Shown: positions 1 to 7,787, counted from the first letter of the stretch. The stretch: 12,912 bases of DNA from Synechococcus sp. MED650 (GCA_002691345.1 NZHI01000059.1:7466-20377); one strand, 5' to 3'. Translations and numbers: made by a program. The notes: a model not told the origin generated them from the letters alone.

Positions 1-761
<761 letters not shown>

Positions 762-770
762 TCACGAATC

Positions 771-1127
771 TCAGCGCCAGATAATCCGCATGCGATTCGG
801 CCCAATCCATTGATCCTGCTCGCTGATCAGGCGTTTCTCACCACCAATGCTGAACAGATGATCAAACCGCCTCTGGAGTGTTTCAAGCTTGGCTGACTCG
901 ATCGAGACAACCGCTGCAAGCTCGCTGTGCCTGTCAAGCCGTTCTTGATAGGCCAATGAAAGCCTGATCAGGCTCACACAACCGAGAACAACAATTCCTG
1001 CCTTTGCCGCCAAAGCAAGAAGACTGCAGTGCAACTCACGTCGATCGGTCTGGCGTTGAATCGCTGCAGCCATGGAAGCCGCATCAGTGCGGGAGCTGGA
1101 CTCCGTCTGGGCCTGGCTCGCGGTCAA
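771..1127 (-). CDS. Small single-span membrane protein of unknown function, psaM-linked
   Basis: No function is recognised. The 118-residue product has a polar Ser/Thr/Gln-rich N-terminus, one hydrophobic segment at about residues 35-58 (LLALAAKAGIVVLGCVSLIR core), then a charged helical stretch at 60-92 that could form a coiled coil. The C-terminus ends EQDQWIGPNRMRIIWR; its Trp- and Arg-rich character resembles what I recall of a hypothetical protein kept in marine Synechococcus and Prochlorococcus, but that is memory and not a search. The start is uncertain: the longest reading uses TTG at 1127, while the first in-frame ATG is at 1073 and gives 100 residues that still keep the membrane span. 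The gene follows psaM by 69 bases and precedes por by 69 bases on the same strand, so co-transcription and a photosynthesis-linked role are plausible inferences. Confidence 0.75.
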   Translation of the reverse strand: MTASQAQTESSSRTDAASMAAAIQRQTDRRELHCSLLALAAKAGIVVLGCVSLIRLSLAYQERLDRHSELAAVVSIESAKLETLQRRFDHLFSIGGEKRLISEQDQWIGPNRMRIIWR

Positions 1128-1196
1128 TGCATCAAGGCGAATGACCGCTTGTACCGCAGCGGGAAAGCCCTGCCAAGCCCGAATGAAGCCTCGTGA

Positions 1197-1301
1197 TCAG
1201 GCTTCGTAAAGGCTGATGGAGAGACGCAAGGCCAGAACAGCAGCGTGAGCAGCCACCACGAGAGCGATGAACACTTCAGCGGATGACAGAGCGGATTCCA
1301 T
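1197..1301 (-). CDS. psaM: Photosystem I subunit XII (PsaM), 34 residues
   Basis: This small gene encodes a one-helix subunit of photosystem I that sits in the thylakoid membrane near PsaB and helps trimer organisation. The product starts MESALSSAEVFIALVVAAHA and ends LRLSISLYEA. The SxxEVFIALVVA helix and the ALRLSxSLYEA tail are the family signature, and 34 residues is close to the usual 30-34. ATG at 1301 is chosen; an in-frame ATG at 1310 would add three residues (MAF). The stop is TGA at 1197-1199. The reading frame then stays open without a stop into the next minus-strand gene, so the two lie in the same frame separated only by this TGA. A short inverted repeat sits in the upstream region it shares with the divergent CRR6-like gene. 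Confidence 0.95.
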   Translation of the reverse strand: MESALSSAEVFIALVVAAHAAVLALRLSISLYEA

Positions 1302-1322
1302 GAAAGCCATGCAGCAAACGCT

Positions 1323-1345
1323 CCCATTCTTCTCCCTGGAATGGG
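1323..1345. repeat. Inverted repeat in the divergent psaM / CRR6-like intergenic region
   Basis: CCCATTC (1323-1329) and GAATGGG (1339-1345) are exact reverse complements with a 9-base loop. They lie in the 83 bases between psaM (start 1301, minus) and the CRR6-like gene (start 1385, plus). It could be an operator or a hairpin in either leader. No convincing -35/-10 pair could be assigned on either strand. Confidence 0.3.
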
Positions 1346-1384
1346 CTAGAAGCCATCATTCGCAAAGGCCTGTCACACCACTCC

Positions 1385-1855
1385 ATGGATCCGGTCCTGA
1401 TCGATGCCACAGCCATCCGCCGTCTGGACCTGCGTCCTCTGCAGGTGTGGACCGCACACCCCCTGAAATCACTCCTGGAAGGAGGGCCAGTGCTGGAGCT
1501 CCAATTTGACTGGCCGAGGGGTGAAGACGATCCCAGAGAGCTACCGGAGTGCTCAGAGCCGCGCCTCTGGGCCCTTAGAGCCGATGCCCGCCACCCATGG
1601 CTGCCTCTTGTGCTCGAGCGCGACCGGGGCAGCCTGATCCGGCACGTGGCCATGGTGGTGCCCCACAGCTTCAGCAGCAGTGAGGGATTGCGCTTTGAGC
1701 CCCAGGCCCTTGAGCTCTGGATCACCCACCGGCTGATGCAACTGGATGACCTCTGCCAGCAAGAGCTTGGGCGTTCCATGCGCGGCAACCTTTCGCAGAT
1801 GGCAGCAACCTTGGGCTACGAGCTGGATGAGGGCTTCTGGGCGTTACTGGACTGA
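1385..1855 (+). CDS. CRR6-family (DUF1817) NDH-1 assembly factor
   Basis: The 156-residue protein matches my recollection of the cyanobacterial and plastid CRR6 family. In Arabidopsis, CRR6 is needed for assembly of the NdhI-containing hydrophilic arm of the NDH-1 complex, and the Synechocystis homologue has been linked to NdhI maturation. Visible points are an N-terminal IRRLDLRPLQVW stretch, a central acidic segment, HVAMVVPHSFS at about 87-97, FEPQALELWITHRLMQLD at 104-121, and a C-terminus with GYELDEGFWALLD. It has no membrane span or signal peptide and is presumably cytoplasmic. The start is ATG at 1385; no strong Shine-Dalgarno sequence is seen. It is divergent from psaM and ends seven bases before the stop of the convergent permease. 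The assignment is by pattern memory, not by catalytic residues, so family membership is likely but not proven. Confidence 0.75.
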   Translation: MDPVLIDATAIRRLDLRPLQVWTAHPLKSLLEGGPVLELQFDWPRGEDDPRELPECSEPRLWALRADARHPWLPLVLERDRGSLIRHVAMVVPHSFSSSEGLRFEPQALELWITHRLMQLDDLCQQELGRSMRGNLSQMAATLGYELDEGFWALLD

Positions 1856-1862
1856 GGAAGGA

Positions 1863-2630
1863 TCAGCTCAGCCAAAGCTGCAGGGCACGTCGGGAGCTGT
1901 CGATCGCAAGCACGATCGCCAGACCTCGCAGGCACCGCACCAGCATCACGGCGTCAAAGCGATCCAGGCGGCTGGCGGTCCACTGGGCAGCCAAGGCCGC
2001 CACACCACCGAGCAACAAGCCCATCAACGGGACTCCGCGCCCCTCGTGAACGAACTGAATCGATGCCGCGCTCGCGGAGCAGAGCACGGCAACGGTGCTG
2101 AGACGAACCGCCTGATGAATCGGAACAGACAAAGGACCACTCATCAACGGGACCATGACCAAACCGCCACCGAGCCCGAGCATGCCGGCGGTCCATCCAG
2201 CAATGCAGCCAACACCGGCCAGCACAGGGGCAGGGGCATCGTCGGGCTGCTCATCCGCTTCCGTCTCAGCACGCGCTCTCACACAGAAGGCCAGAACCAC
2301 GTACATCACCGTTTGCATCCCCAGGAGAATCCAGTCGGCGGCAAAACCAGCGAGACCTCCAAACAGCAAAGCCGAGCCGAAAGCCGCAAGGCCGATGGCC
2401 ACTCCAGAGCGCGCCGGGACCTGACCCTGTCGCAAATGCGTGACGGTGCCGGCCAGAGCCGTCGGCACGATGGCGAAGCTGCTGGTGGCCAGCGCTTGAT
2501 GGGGAGGGAGATCAAGCCAGAGCAGAAGAGGCGCGAAGATCAAACCGCCACCGATACCCAGCAATCCGGCAAGCCCCCCCGCCAACAGCCCGAGAGCGAT
2601 CAAGATCGGAACATCCCACCAGGGCAGCAC
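1863..2630 (-). CDS. TauE/SafE-family sulfite exporter-like permease
   Basis: This is a polytopic inner-membrane protein of a family that moves sulfite, sulfoacetate or other organosulfur anions; the substrate here is unknown. With the chosen start it has 255 residues in two homologous halves, shown by the paired motifs GLLGIGGGLIFAPL (22-35) and GMLGLGGGLVMVPL (149-162). About seven or eight hydrophobic segments are visible, with a polar acidic loop at 119-134 between the halves. The reading frame is open upstream to an ATG at 2825, but those 65 extra residues are polar, lack transport-like character and lie opposite the divergent lipoate-family gene. I therefore chose GTG at 2630, immediately before WWDVPILIALGLL. 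That start leaves 12 bases to the divergent gene. The stop lies seven bases from the convergent CRR6-like stop. Confidence 0.85.
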   Translation of the reverse strand: MLPWWDVPILIALGLLAGGLAGLLGIGGGLIFAPLLLWLDLPPHQALATSSFAIVPTALAGTVTHLRQGQVPARSGVAIGLAAFGSALLFGGLAGFAADWILLGMQTVMYVVLAFCVRARAETEADEQPDDAPAPVLAGVGCIAGWTAGMLGLGGGLVMVPLMSGPLSVPIHQAVRLSTVAVLCSASAASIQFVHEGRGVPLMGLLLGGVAALAAQWTASRLDRFDAVMLVRCLRGLAIVLAIDSSRRALQLWLS

Positions 2631-2642
2631 AGGGTCTGATCG

Positions 2643-3371
2643 ATGGACATTCCCAGCATGCCCGCATCTGGGCGCCTGCTCCCGATGCTGACCGCAGATG
2701 GTCACACCCAGATGGCCCTGGATGCGTTGCTGTTGCGGCATTCCACAACGCCTGTGCTGCGCTTCTATCGCTGGCAAGGACCCTGGCTTTCGCTTGGCCG
2801 CCATCAACGCCAGTGGCCATCGCAATGGAACGCGCTTGCCGCATCAGGCGATCTTCAGTTGGTGCGGCGTCCCAGTGGGGGCAGCGCGGTGTTGCATGCA
2901 GGCGGGCTCACCTATGCCCTGATCTGGCCGGATCCGCCCCGGCAGCGCAAGGAGGCTTACCGACAGGCCTGCCAATGGCTGATCGATGGCTTCAGCAGCC
3001 TTGGGCTGCCGTTGCAATTTGGTTCCGAACCAGCCATTGGAAACAAGCCCAACTGCTTTGCCAGTGCAACAGCGGCAGACCTGGTGGACCCAGCAGGCAT
3101 CAAGCGGGTGGGCAGTGCCCAGCGCTGGCAGCGGGGTCGCCTGCTCCAACACGGTGAAATCGTCCTGGATCCACCAACGGCACTGTGGCAACGCGTGTTT
3201 GGGGAGCAGGCACCAACCCCAGCGCCGCCAGGGGTGCCTCGATCAGGCCTGGATCATCATCTGCAAAAGGCATTCATGCAGCACTGGTGCCGCCAGAACT
3301 GGATCCTGCAGCCCCTCGATCATGAGGAGCTTCAGGAACTGAAGGAGGAGGCATCTTCCCCATCACTCTGA
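2643..3371 (+). CDS. Lipoate-protein ligase A / octanoyltransferase (LipM-like) family protein
   Basis: The 242-residue protein belongs to the BirA/LplA/LipB fold that attaches lipoate or octanoate to the lipoyl domains of 2-oxoacid dehydrogenases and glycine cleavage H protein. It shows RRPSGGSAVLH (75-85, the acyl-adenylate or acyl-binding loop), NCFAS with Cys138, GIKRVGSAQ with Lys154, and LLQHGEI (167-173). The Cys-Phe pair ahead of the lysine motif resembles LipM-type octanoyltransferases, which use a cysteine in that place, more than classic LplA. The usual GGG of the loop is GGS here. Which reaction it performs cannot be settled from sequence alone. ATG at 2643 is used; ATG at 2658 would also keep the fold. 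Its 3' end overlaps the convergent protease gene by 40 bases. Confidence 0.85.
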   Translation: MDIPSMPASGRLLPMLTADGHTQMALDALLLRHSTTPVLRFYRWQGPWLSLGRHQRQWPSQWNALAASGDLQLVRRPSGGSAVLHAGGLTYALIWPDPPRQRKEAYRQACQWLIDGFSSLGLPLQFGSEPAIGNKPNCFASATAADLVDPAGIKRVGSAQRWQRGRLLQHGEIVLDPPTALWQRVFGEQAPTPAPPGVPRSGLDHHLQKAFMQHWCRQNWILQPLDHEELQELKEEASSPSL

Positions 3372-4603
3372 GCCTTCATCGAAGCAACGATTTGGGGAAG
3401 CATCACCAAGCCGAGCGGATAGCCATTGCGCTTCCGAGCCTCAGCAAGAACCTGCGGCGGCAAGGTCACGCCCAACTTTTTAAGAACAGCATCGCCAACA
3501 TCCATCCGATCCAGCGTTCCACTGGGCAACCCGGCTGGTGAAAACACCAAAAGTCGACCCTCTGCGGTGGTCTCCAACGCCGCCACCGCCTCAGCCAGAG
3601 AGGCCGTAGTGGCGATCGAGGGGAGCTGATTTAGAGGCTTCAGATGATCCTCCAACCGTTGCTGGTCCCATTGCTGAACGGGGAGATCTCGAAGGGGCCG
3701 GTCGTCAATCCATCCCACCCAGCGGCCTTCTCTGCAAACCAGAACCCAGTCAGCAGGTCCCTTCTCCTCACTGTCCTGCAGCCGAAGCGAACTCAAGCGT
3801 CGCAGGGGCTGGTCTGCTTCGAGAACCCGAAAACGACGCCCCGAGGCCCCCTCCACCCGCAACTCCTTCAACACGGCCTGCAGTTGGAGCATCTGGGTCT
3901 GACTGCGGTTCGCCCCCAGGCCGAACCACCCGATCAGCATGAGCAGAACACCGTTCAAACCACCGCCCTGAAACATCAGGACACCGCCCGCCACAATCAT
4001 CAAGATGGAAAGGGCCCGCCCGGAGGCCGAAGCCACCTCAACACCGCGCTTCTGGCTTCCGCTGAACTGCCAGACCAAAGCCTTGAGAATCAGACCGCCA
4101 TCGAGGGGCAGACCAGGCAACAGATTGAACAGCCCCAGCATCAAGTTGAGCAGCCCCACTTGGCTGAGCAGCAGGGTCAACCAGGCCTGATCCTCACTGA
4201 TGGATGCCGCCGAAAGCAGCATCGCCAGCGCCAGCAGCAGGCTCACCAGGGGGCCCGCAGCCGCGATGCGCAGGCTCCCCATTGCGGTGGAACACTCCTT
4301 CTCGATCCGCGCGATGCCGCCCAGATGAAACAGGGTGATGCTGAGCACGCGCACCCCTTCCCTCAACGCCATCAGGGCATGGCCGAGCTCATGCAACAAA
4401 ACCGATGTGAACAGGAGCAGGGTGGTCAGCAAGCCCAGACCCCAGCTCACCGGCAGCGATGCCGTTGCGGCGTAACGCCCCTGAAACAGTGTGGTGAAGA
4501 TGGCCACTGCAAACAGCCAACTCGGCTGCAGTCGCAATGGAATGCCACCGATCTTGAACAGCTGCCAGCCTTCTCCCACCACTAAGTCCGTCGTGTGCCG
4601 CAT
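3332..4603 (-). CDS. Site-2-protease-like M50 zinc metallopeptidase with C-terminal CBS-like region
   Basis: An intramembrane zinc protease of the M50 (S2P/SpoIVFB-like) family, expected to cut membrane-anchored regulators; its substrate is unknown. From ATG 4603 it has 423 residues. The zinc motif HELGH is at 71-75 at the end of a hydrophobic segment, and the third ligand is Asp168 in NLLPGLPLDGG (160-170). Further hydrophobic segments lie at about 26-40, 52-70, 114-133, 140-165 and 197-230. A soluble C-terminal part (about 235-423) fits a pair of CBS domains, which in such proteases sense adenine nucleotides, though the CBS match is by layout only. The frame is open to ATG 4651, but that would overlap trpF; MRHTTDLVVGEGWQLFKIGG is a typical start. 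Head-to-head with trpF (26 bases) and overlapping the lipoate-family gene tail to tail. Confidence 0.9.
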   Translation of the reverse strand: MRHTTDLVVGEGWQLFKIGGIPLRLQPSWLFAVAIFTTLFQGRYAATASLPVSWGLGLLTTLLLFTSVLLHELGHALMALREGVRVLSITLFHLGGIARIEKECSTAMGSLRIAAAGPLVSLLLALAMLLSAASISEDQAWLTLLLSQVGLLNLMLGLFNLLPGLPLDGGLILKALVWQFSGSQKRGVEVASASGRALSILMIVAGGVLMFQGGGLNGVLLMLIGWFGLGANRSQTQMLQLQAVLKELRVEGASGRRFRVLEADQPLRRLSSLRLQDSEEKGPADWVLVCREGRWVGWIDDRPLRDLPVQQWDQQRLEDHLKPLNQLPSIATTASLAEAVAALETTAEGRLLVFSPAGLPSGTLDRMDVGDAVLKKLGVTLPPQVLAEARKRNGYPLGLVMLPQIVASMKAQSDGEDASSFSS

Positions 4604-4629
4604 CCTAGGGAGAGCAATTCGACAGCCCT

Positions 4630-5292
4630 TTGCGTGATCCCCGCACCGCACCGGCGATCAAAATCTGCGGCTTAACCGATGTGAACCAAGCCCTCGCGAT
4701 CGCCGCCATGGGGGTCGATGCCATCGGCGTGATTGGTGTCCCCAAAACGCCGCGCTATCTGGAAGAAGCGGCCCGCAGCAATCTGTTTCAAGCCCTTGAG
4801 CAGCAAGTTCCACAGCTGTTGCGGGTGTGGGTGGTGGCCAATCCTGACGATGCAACGCTTGATCGGGCCCTTCAAGGCGAAGGACAGCCATCCGTCGTGC
4901 AGCTGCACGGCTCTGAGGACAGCGATCGCTGCCGAGAGCTCAAACAGCGCTACCCCAACCAACGCTGGTGGAAAGCACTCAGGATTCGTCAGCCCGAAGA
5001 CGTGACACGTCTCAATGGCTACGAGCAGGCTGTAGATGGGTTGCTTTTGGACGCCTGGAGTCCGGAGCAACTTGGCGGCACAGGCCACCGGCTTCCCCTG
5101 GAATGGATCGCCGATGCAGCACCATCCCTGCCGTGGTGGCTGGCGGGAGGCATCAGCGCCGAATGGATCCCTGAGCTTCTGAGTCGGGTCAGTCCGGATG
5201 GACTTGATGCATCAAGCCGATTGGAGATCCGACCCGGCTGGAAGGACCTCAGCAAAGTACAGGCCCTAGTCCAGGCCGTTGGAGAAAGGTAA
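4630..5292 (+). CDS. trpF: Phosphoribosylanthranilate isomerase
   Basis: TrpF catalyses the Amadori rearrangement of phosphoribosylanthranilate in tryptophan synthesis, in the cytoplasm. The 220-residue TIM barrel shows KICGLTDV with catalytic Cys13, QLHGSED (91-97), LLLDAWSPEQLGGTG with catalytic Asp141, WWLAGGIS (169-176) and the phosphate-binding end GLDASSRLE followed by PGWKD (202-206). Length is usual for the family. The start is TTG at 4630: the upstream in-frame stop is TAG at 4606-4608, and no ATG or GTG lies between it and the conserved KICG, so TTG is the only standard start. AGGGAG at 4607-4612 is too far (17 bases) for a normal ribosome site. It stands apart from other trp genes, as is common in cyanobacteria. 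Its TAA ends exactly where the stop of the convergent folE begins. Confidence 0.95.
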   Translation: MRDPRTAPAIKICGLTDVNQALAIAAMGVDAIGVIGVPKTPRYLEEAARSNLFQALEQQVPQLLRVWVVANPDDATLDRALQGEGQPSVVQLHGSEDSDRCRELKQRYPNQRWWKALRIRQPEDVTRLNGYEQAVDGLLLDAWSPEQLGGTGHRLPLEWIADAAPSLPWWLAGGISAEWIPELLSRVSPDGLDASSRLEIRPGWKDLSKVQALVQAVGER

Positions 5293-6042
5293 TCAGGTGC
5301 TCAGAAGCGCTTGCTGCTGACGCACCAGCTCAAAGAACTCCTGCTTGAGGCTGGGATCGTGGCGGAAATCTCCGCGCACGACAGAATTCACCATGCTGGT
5401 TTGGGGCTCTTTCACTCCACGCCACTTCATGCAGTAGTGCTGGGCCTTGATGATGATGCCGAGGCCCTGTGGCTCGCAGAGCTTCTCAATTTCATCGGCA
5501 AGGATCATCACCGCTTCCTCCTGGATGTGAGGACGGGAGAAGACCCAGTCAGCCACACGCGTGAATTTGGATAGACCAATGACACGCGCACCGGGTTTGA
5601 TCCCGATCCAGCAATTGCCCATGATCGGCACGAGATGGTGGGAGCAGGCCGAGCGCACCGTGATCGGTCCCACGGTGTAGATCTCATCGAGCTGCTTCAC
5701 ATTGGGGAAGCTGGCCACCTTGGGTTGCTGGTGGTAACGCCCCTTGAAGACCTCCTGGAGATACATCTTGGCGACCCGTTCGGCCGTCTCATGGGTGTTG
5801 TGATCGTTATCGATGTCGATCACCAAGCTGCGCAGGAGATCCCGCACCTTGTCGGCCACTTCAAGCTGAAGTTCAGCCAGTTCACCTGGCTGAAGATGAT
5901 CAGCGATGTTGTCGTTGGCCAAAAAGGAGACGCCCGACTCCTGAAGACGTTCTCGAATCCTGGCGGACACGGCTGAACTGAGCTTTCCGATGCCGTTGCT
6001 TCCGGCGGCACCGTTGGAAACGAAGGGGACTGTTGCTGTCAT
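5293..6042 (-). CDS. folE: GTP cyclohydrolase I, with a Ser in the usual CEHH zinc-site motif
   Basis: FolE converts GTP to 7,8-dihydroneopterin triphosphate, the entry to tetrahydrofolate and, in cyanobacteria, pterin glycosides. The 249-residue protein carries ETAERVAKMY (85-94), SACSHHLVPIMG (131-142), GLSKFTR (156-162), HIQEE (172-176) and AQHYCMKWRGV (200-210). Zinc ligands Cys133, His136 and Cys204 are present, as are the residues matching E. coli His112 (His135), Ser135/Lys136 (158/159), Arg139 (162), Gln151/Glu152 (174/175), His179 (202) and Arg185 (208). The one visible departure in the active site is Ser134 where most family members have Glu (CEHH). The N-terminal 45 residues are variable. 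It is last in the ado-aar-accA-SDR-folE run, 10 bases after the SDR stop, so it is probably co-transcribed. It abuts trpF tail to tail with no spacer. Confidence 0.93.
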   Translation of the reverse strand: MTATVPFVSNGAAGSNGIGKLSSAVSARIRERLQESGVSFLANDNIADHLQPGELAELQLEVADKVRDLLRSLVIDIDNDHNTHETAERVAKMYLQEVFKGRYHQQPKVASFPNVKQLDEIYTVGPITVRSACSHHLVPIMGNCWIGIKPGARVIGLSKFTRVADWVFSRPHIQEEAVMILADEIEKLCEPQGLGIIIKAQHYCMKWRGVKEPQTSMVNSVVRGDFRHDPSLKQEFFELVRQQQALLST

Positions 6043-6052
6043 GACTGTTCGT

Positions 6053-6760
6053 TCAAAAGGCGCCGACGGCCGGCATAAGTGTGAGGTCTTCGATCAACTG
6101 GTTGCTGGGTTGCGTCGCCAGATTCACCAGTGCTTCTGCCGCCTGATCGACAGAGAGCATGGCACGACGATCGAAATCGCTTTGTACGGTTTCCGCGTCC
6201 CACAGTGGTGTGTTGACGGCACCGAGGGTGAGGGTGCAGGCGCGAATGCCATGAGGGCGCTCCTCCTCAGCCAAGCATCGAGTGAAGCTGGCCAGGGCTG
6301 CTTTGGTGACGCAATAAGCACCCCATTGAGGGAAGGCATGACGAGCGGCATGGCTGCTCACATTGATCACCAGCCCACCTTGTTCACGCATGGCGGGCAC
6401 AACAGCTGAACAAACCTGCATCACGCTGGTGAGGTTCAGCTGTAGCAACCACTGCCAGCGGTCGAGCGGCATGGCCAGAAGATCACCGGTGTAGGCCGCA
6501 CCAGCATTGTTAATCAACACTGATGGCGACTCACCATGGGCAAGCAGGCTGGCAAGGCCTGACTCCACCCTCTCCGGCTGAACCAGATCGATGCCTGCTG
6601 TTGCAACACCTGAACCTGTTGATCGGAGTTGATCAGCAAGCTGATCAAGCTGATCAATGCTGCGAGCTGTCAGGAGAAGGTTCCAGCCTTGTTGGGCAAG
6701 CAACTCGGCGGTGCGTCGTCCGATGCCTCGACTCGCGCCCGTAATCAGTGCCGTTGGCAA
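6053..6760 (-). CDS. Short-chain dehydrogenase/reductase (SDR), substrate unknown
   Basis: A classical SDR of 235 residues. It has the cofactor motif TGASRGIG (7-14), the conserved Asp58, NNAG (84-87) and a catalytic Ser (135 or 136) with Tyr149 and Lys153 in YCVTK. Arg11 and Arg33 in the cofactor region suggest NADPH preference, which is inference. It acts in the cytoplasm and the substrate cannot be read from sequence. Its place between accA and folE, in the run with aar and ado, allows a role in fatty acid, aldehyde or pterin reduction, but nothing proves one. The start is TTG at 6760: the only codons between the accA stop and this TTG in the same frame are GGT GTC ACG GTT TGC CTA CAG CCC, so no ATG or GTG is available. 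The segment IDQLDQLADQL (35-45) is encoded by short repeated TGATCA-containing units. Confidence 0.93.
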   Translation of the reverse strand: MPTALITGASRGIGRRTAELLAQQGWNLLLTARSIDQLDQLADQLRSTGSGVATAGIDLVQPERVESGLASLLAHGESPSVLINNAGAAYTGDLLAMPLDRWQWLLQLNLTSVMQVCSAVVPAMREQGGLVINVSSHAARHAFPQWGAYCVTKAALASFTRCLAEEERPHGIRACTLTLGAVNTPLWDAETVQSDFDRRAMLSVDQAAEALVNLATQPSNQLIEDLTLMPAVGAF

Positions 6761-6784
6761 GGGCTGTAGGCAAACCGTGACACC

Positions 6785-7774
6785 TTAAGCCGATTTCTCC
6801 ACATCCTGTGACGTTTTTTCGAGAAAACGTCCCATCGCCCTGAATTTCGTGTAGCGCGCATCGCGCAATTCCTGCTCTGACATGGCCGACAACGCATCGA
6901 GATGGCGCTCGATTGCTGCCTTCAACGTGGTGCCAGCCTCCAGAGGAGCCCAATTGTTCCCGCCAGAAGGCTCGTCCAGCACCTCGTCAACGACACCGAG
7001 GTCCAGCAAATCGCGACCGGTAATCCGCAGAGCAGCAGCCGCATCCGGCGCCTTTGCCGCGTCTCGCCAAAGGATCGATGCACAGGCCTCGGGGCTAGCC
7101 ACCGTGTACACACTGTGTTCAAACATCAGCAGCCTGTCGGCTACGCCGATCCCCAAGGCTCCGCCGGATCCTCCTTCACCAATCACTGTGGCGATCACAG
7201 GAACGCGGAGTCGGAACATCTCGCGCAGATTCACCGCGATGGCCTCGCCCTGCCCCTGCTCCTCAGCCTCCAAACCGGCATAAGCCCCAGGCGTGTCGAT
7301 GAACGAAAGAATGGGGAGCCGGAAGCGATCGGCGTGGTCCATCAGTCGCATCGCCTTGCGATACCCACCGGGTGTGGCCATTCCGAAATTCCGGGCCACG
7401 TTCTCCTTGGTGTCGCGCCCTTTTTGATGCCCGATCAACACCACTGGGCGCTCCCCGATCCGACCAACGCCCCCGATCAGTGCCTGATCATCATTCCCAC
7501 GCCGGTCACCATGCAGTTCGACCCAGTCGTCACAGAACATCTGGATGAAATCCAAGGTGCTCGGCCGCTGTGGGTGACGGGCAACTTGAATCTTCTGGGC
7601 CGGAGTCAGCCCTTGAAAAATCTCCTGGCGGCGACGGTCGGCGAGTGACTCAAGCTGTTGCAGCTGCTGCGTGACATCAACCTCTGAATCACGGGCCAGC
7701 TGGCGAATCTGCTCAATTTGCTGCTCGAGCTCGACCAGGGGCTTTTCGAACTCCAGCAGGGGACGACGGGGCAT
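6785..7774 (-). CDS. accA: Acetyl-CoA carboxylase carboxyltransferase subunit alpha
   Basis: AccA forms, with AccD, the carboxyltransferase that moves CO2 from biotin-BCCP to acetyl-CoA to give malonyl-CoA, the first committed step of fatty acid synthesis. The 329-residue length fits bacterial and plastid AccA. Visible landmarks are the N-terminal [19 protein letters not shown] helix, [71 protein letters not shown] and the glycine-rich oxyanion loop [13 protein letters not shown]. The start is ATG at 7774. It lies 13 bases after the aar stop and 24 before the SDR start, so it is probably translated from a shared transcript. The pairing is metabolically sensible, since AccA feeds the acyl-ACP pool that AAR draws on. 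Confidence 0.97.
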   Translation of the reverse strand: MPRRPLLEFEKPLVELEQQIEQIRQLARDSEVDVTQQLQQLESLADRRRQEIFQGLTPAQKIQVARHPQRPSTLDFIQMFCDDWVELHGDRRGNDDQALIGGVGRIGERPVVLIGHQKGRDTKENVARNFGMATPGGYRKAMRLMDHADRFRLPILSFIDTPGAYAGLEAEEQGQGEAIAVNLREMFRLRVPVIATVIGEGGSGGALGIGVADRLLMFEHSVYTVASPEACASILWRDAAKAPDAAAALRITGRDLLDLGVVDEVLDEPSGGNNWAPLEAGTTLKAAIERHLDALSAMSEQELRDARYTKFRAMGRFLEKTSQDVEKSA

Positions 7775-7787
7775 GGCTCTCCGGGAA

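Noticed and set aside
1276..1788. 170-codon minus-strand open frame over the CRR6-like gene
   Set aside because: It is Ser/Arg-rich, overlaps the start of psaM in another frame and reads as the shadow of the CRR6-like gene.
1746..2639. 297-codon plus-strand open frame rich in Gln, His and Arg
   Set aside because: It lies opposite the TauE/SafE permease, whose duplicated family motifs are clear, and its composition is that of a shadow frame.
3644..4585. 313-codon plus-strand open frame
   Set aside because: It is antisense to the M50 protease (HELGH and PLDGG intact) and is a low-complexity Gln/His-rich translation with no recognisable domain.
4607..4629. AGGG and CCCT arms between the protease and trpF
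   Set aside because: A four-base stem with a long loop is expected by chance.
6627..6662. Cluster of TGATCA sites and short tandem repeats
   Set aside because: It sits within the SDR gene and is explained by the encoded IDQLDQLADQL helix; no wider repeat was seen.
6902..7648. 248-codon plus-strand open frame
   Set aside because: It is antisense to accA, which is full length and strongly conserved in appearance.
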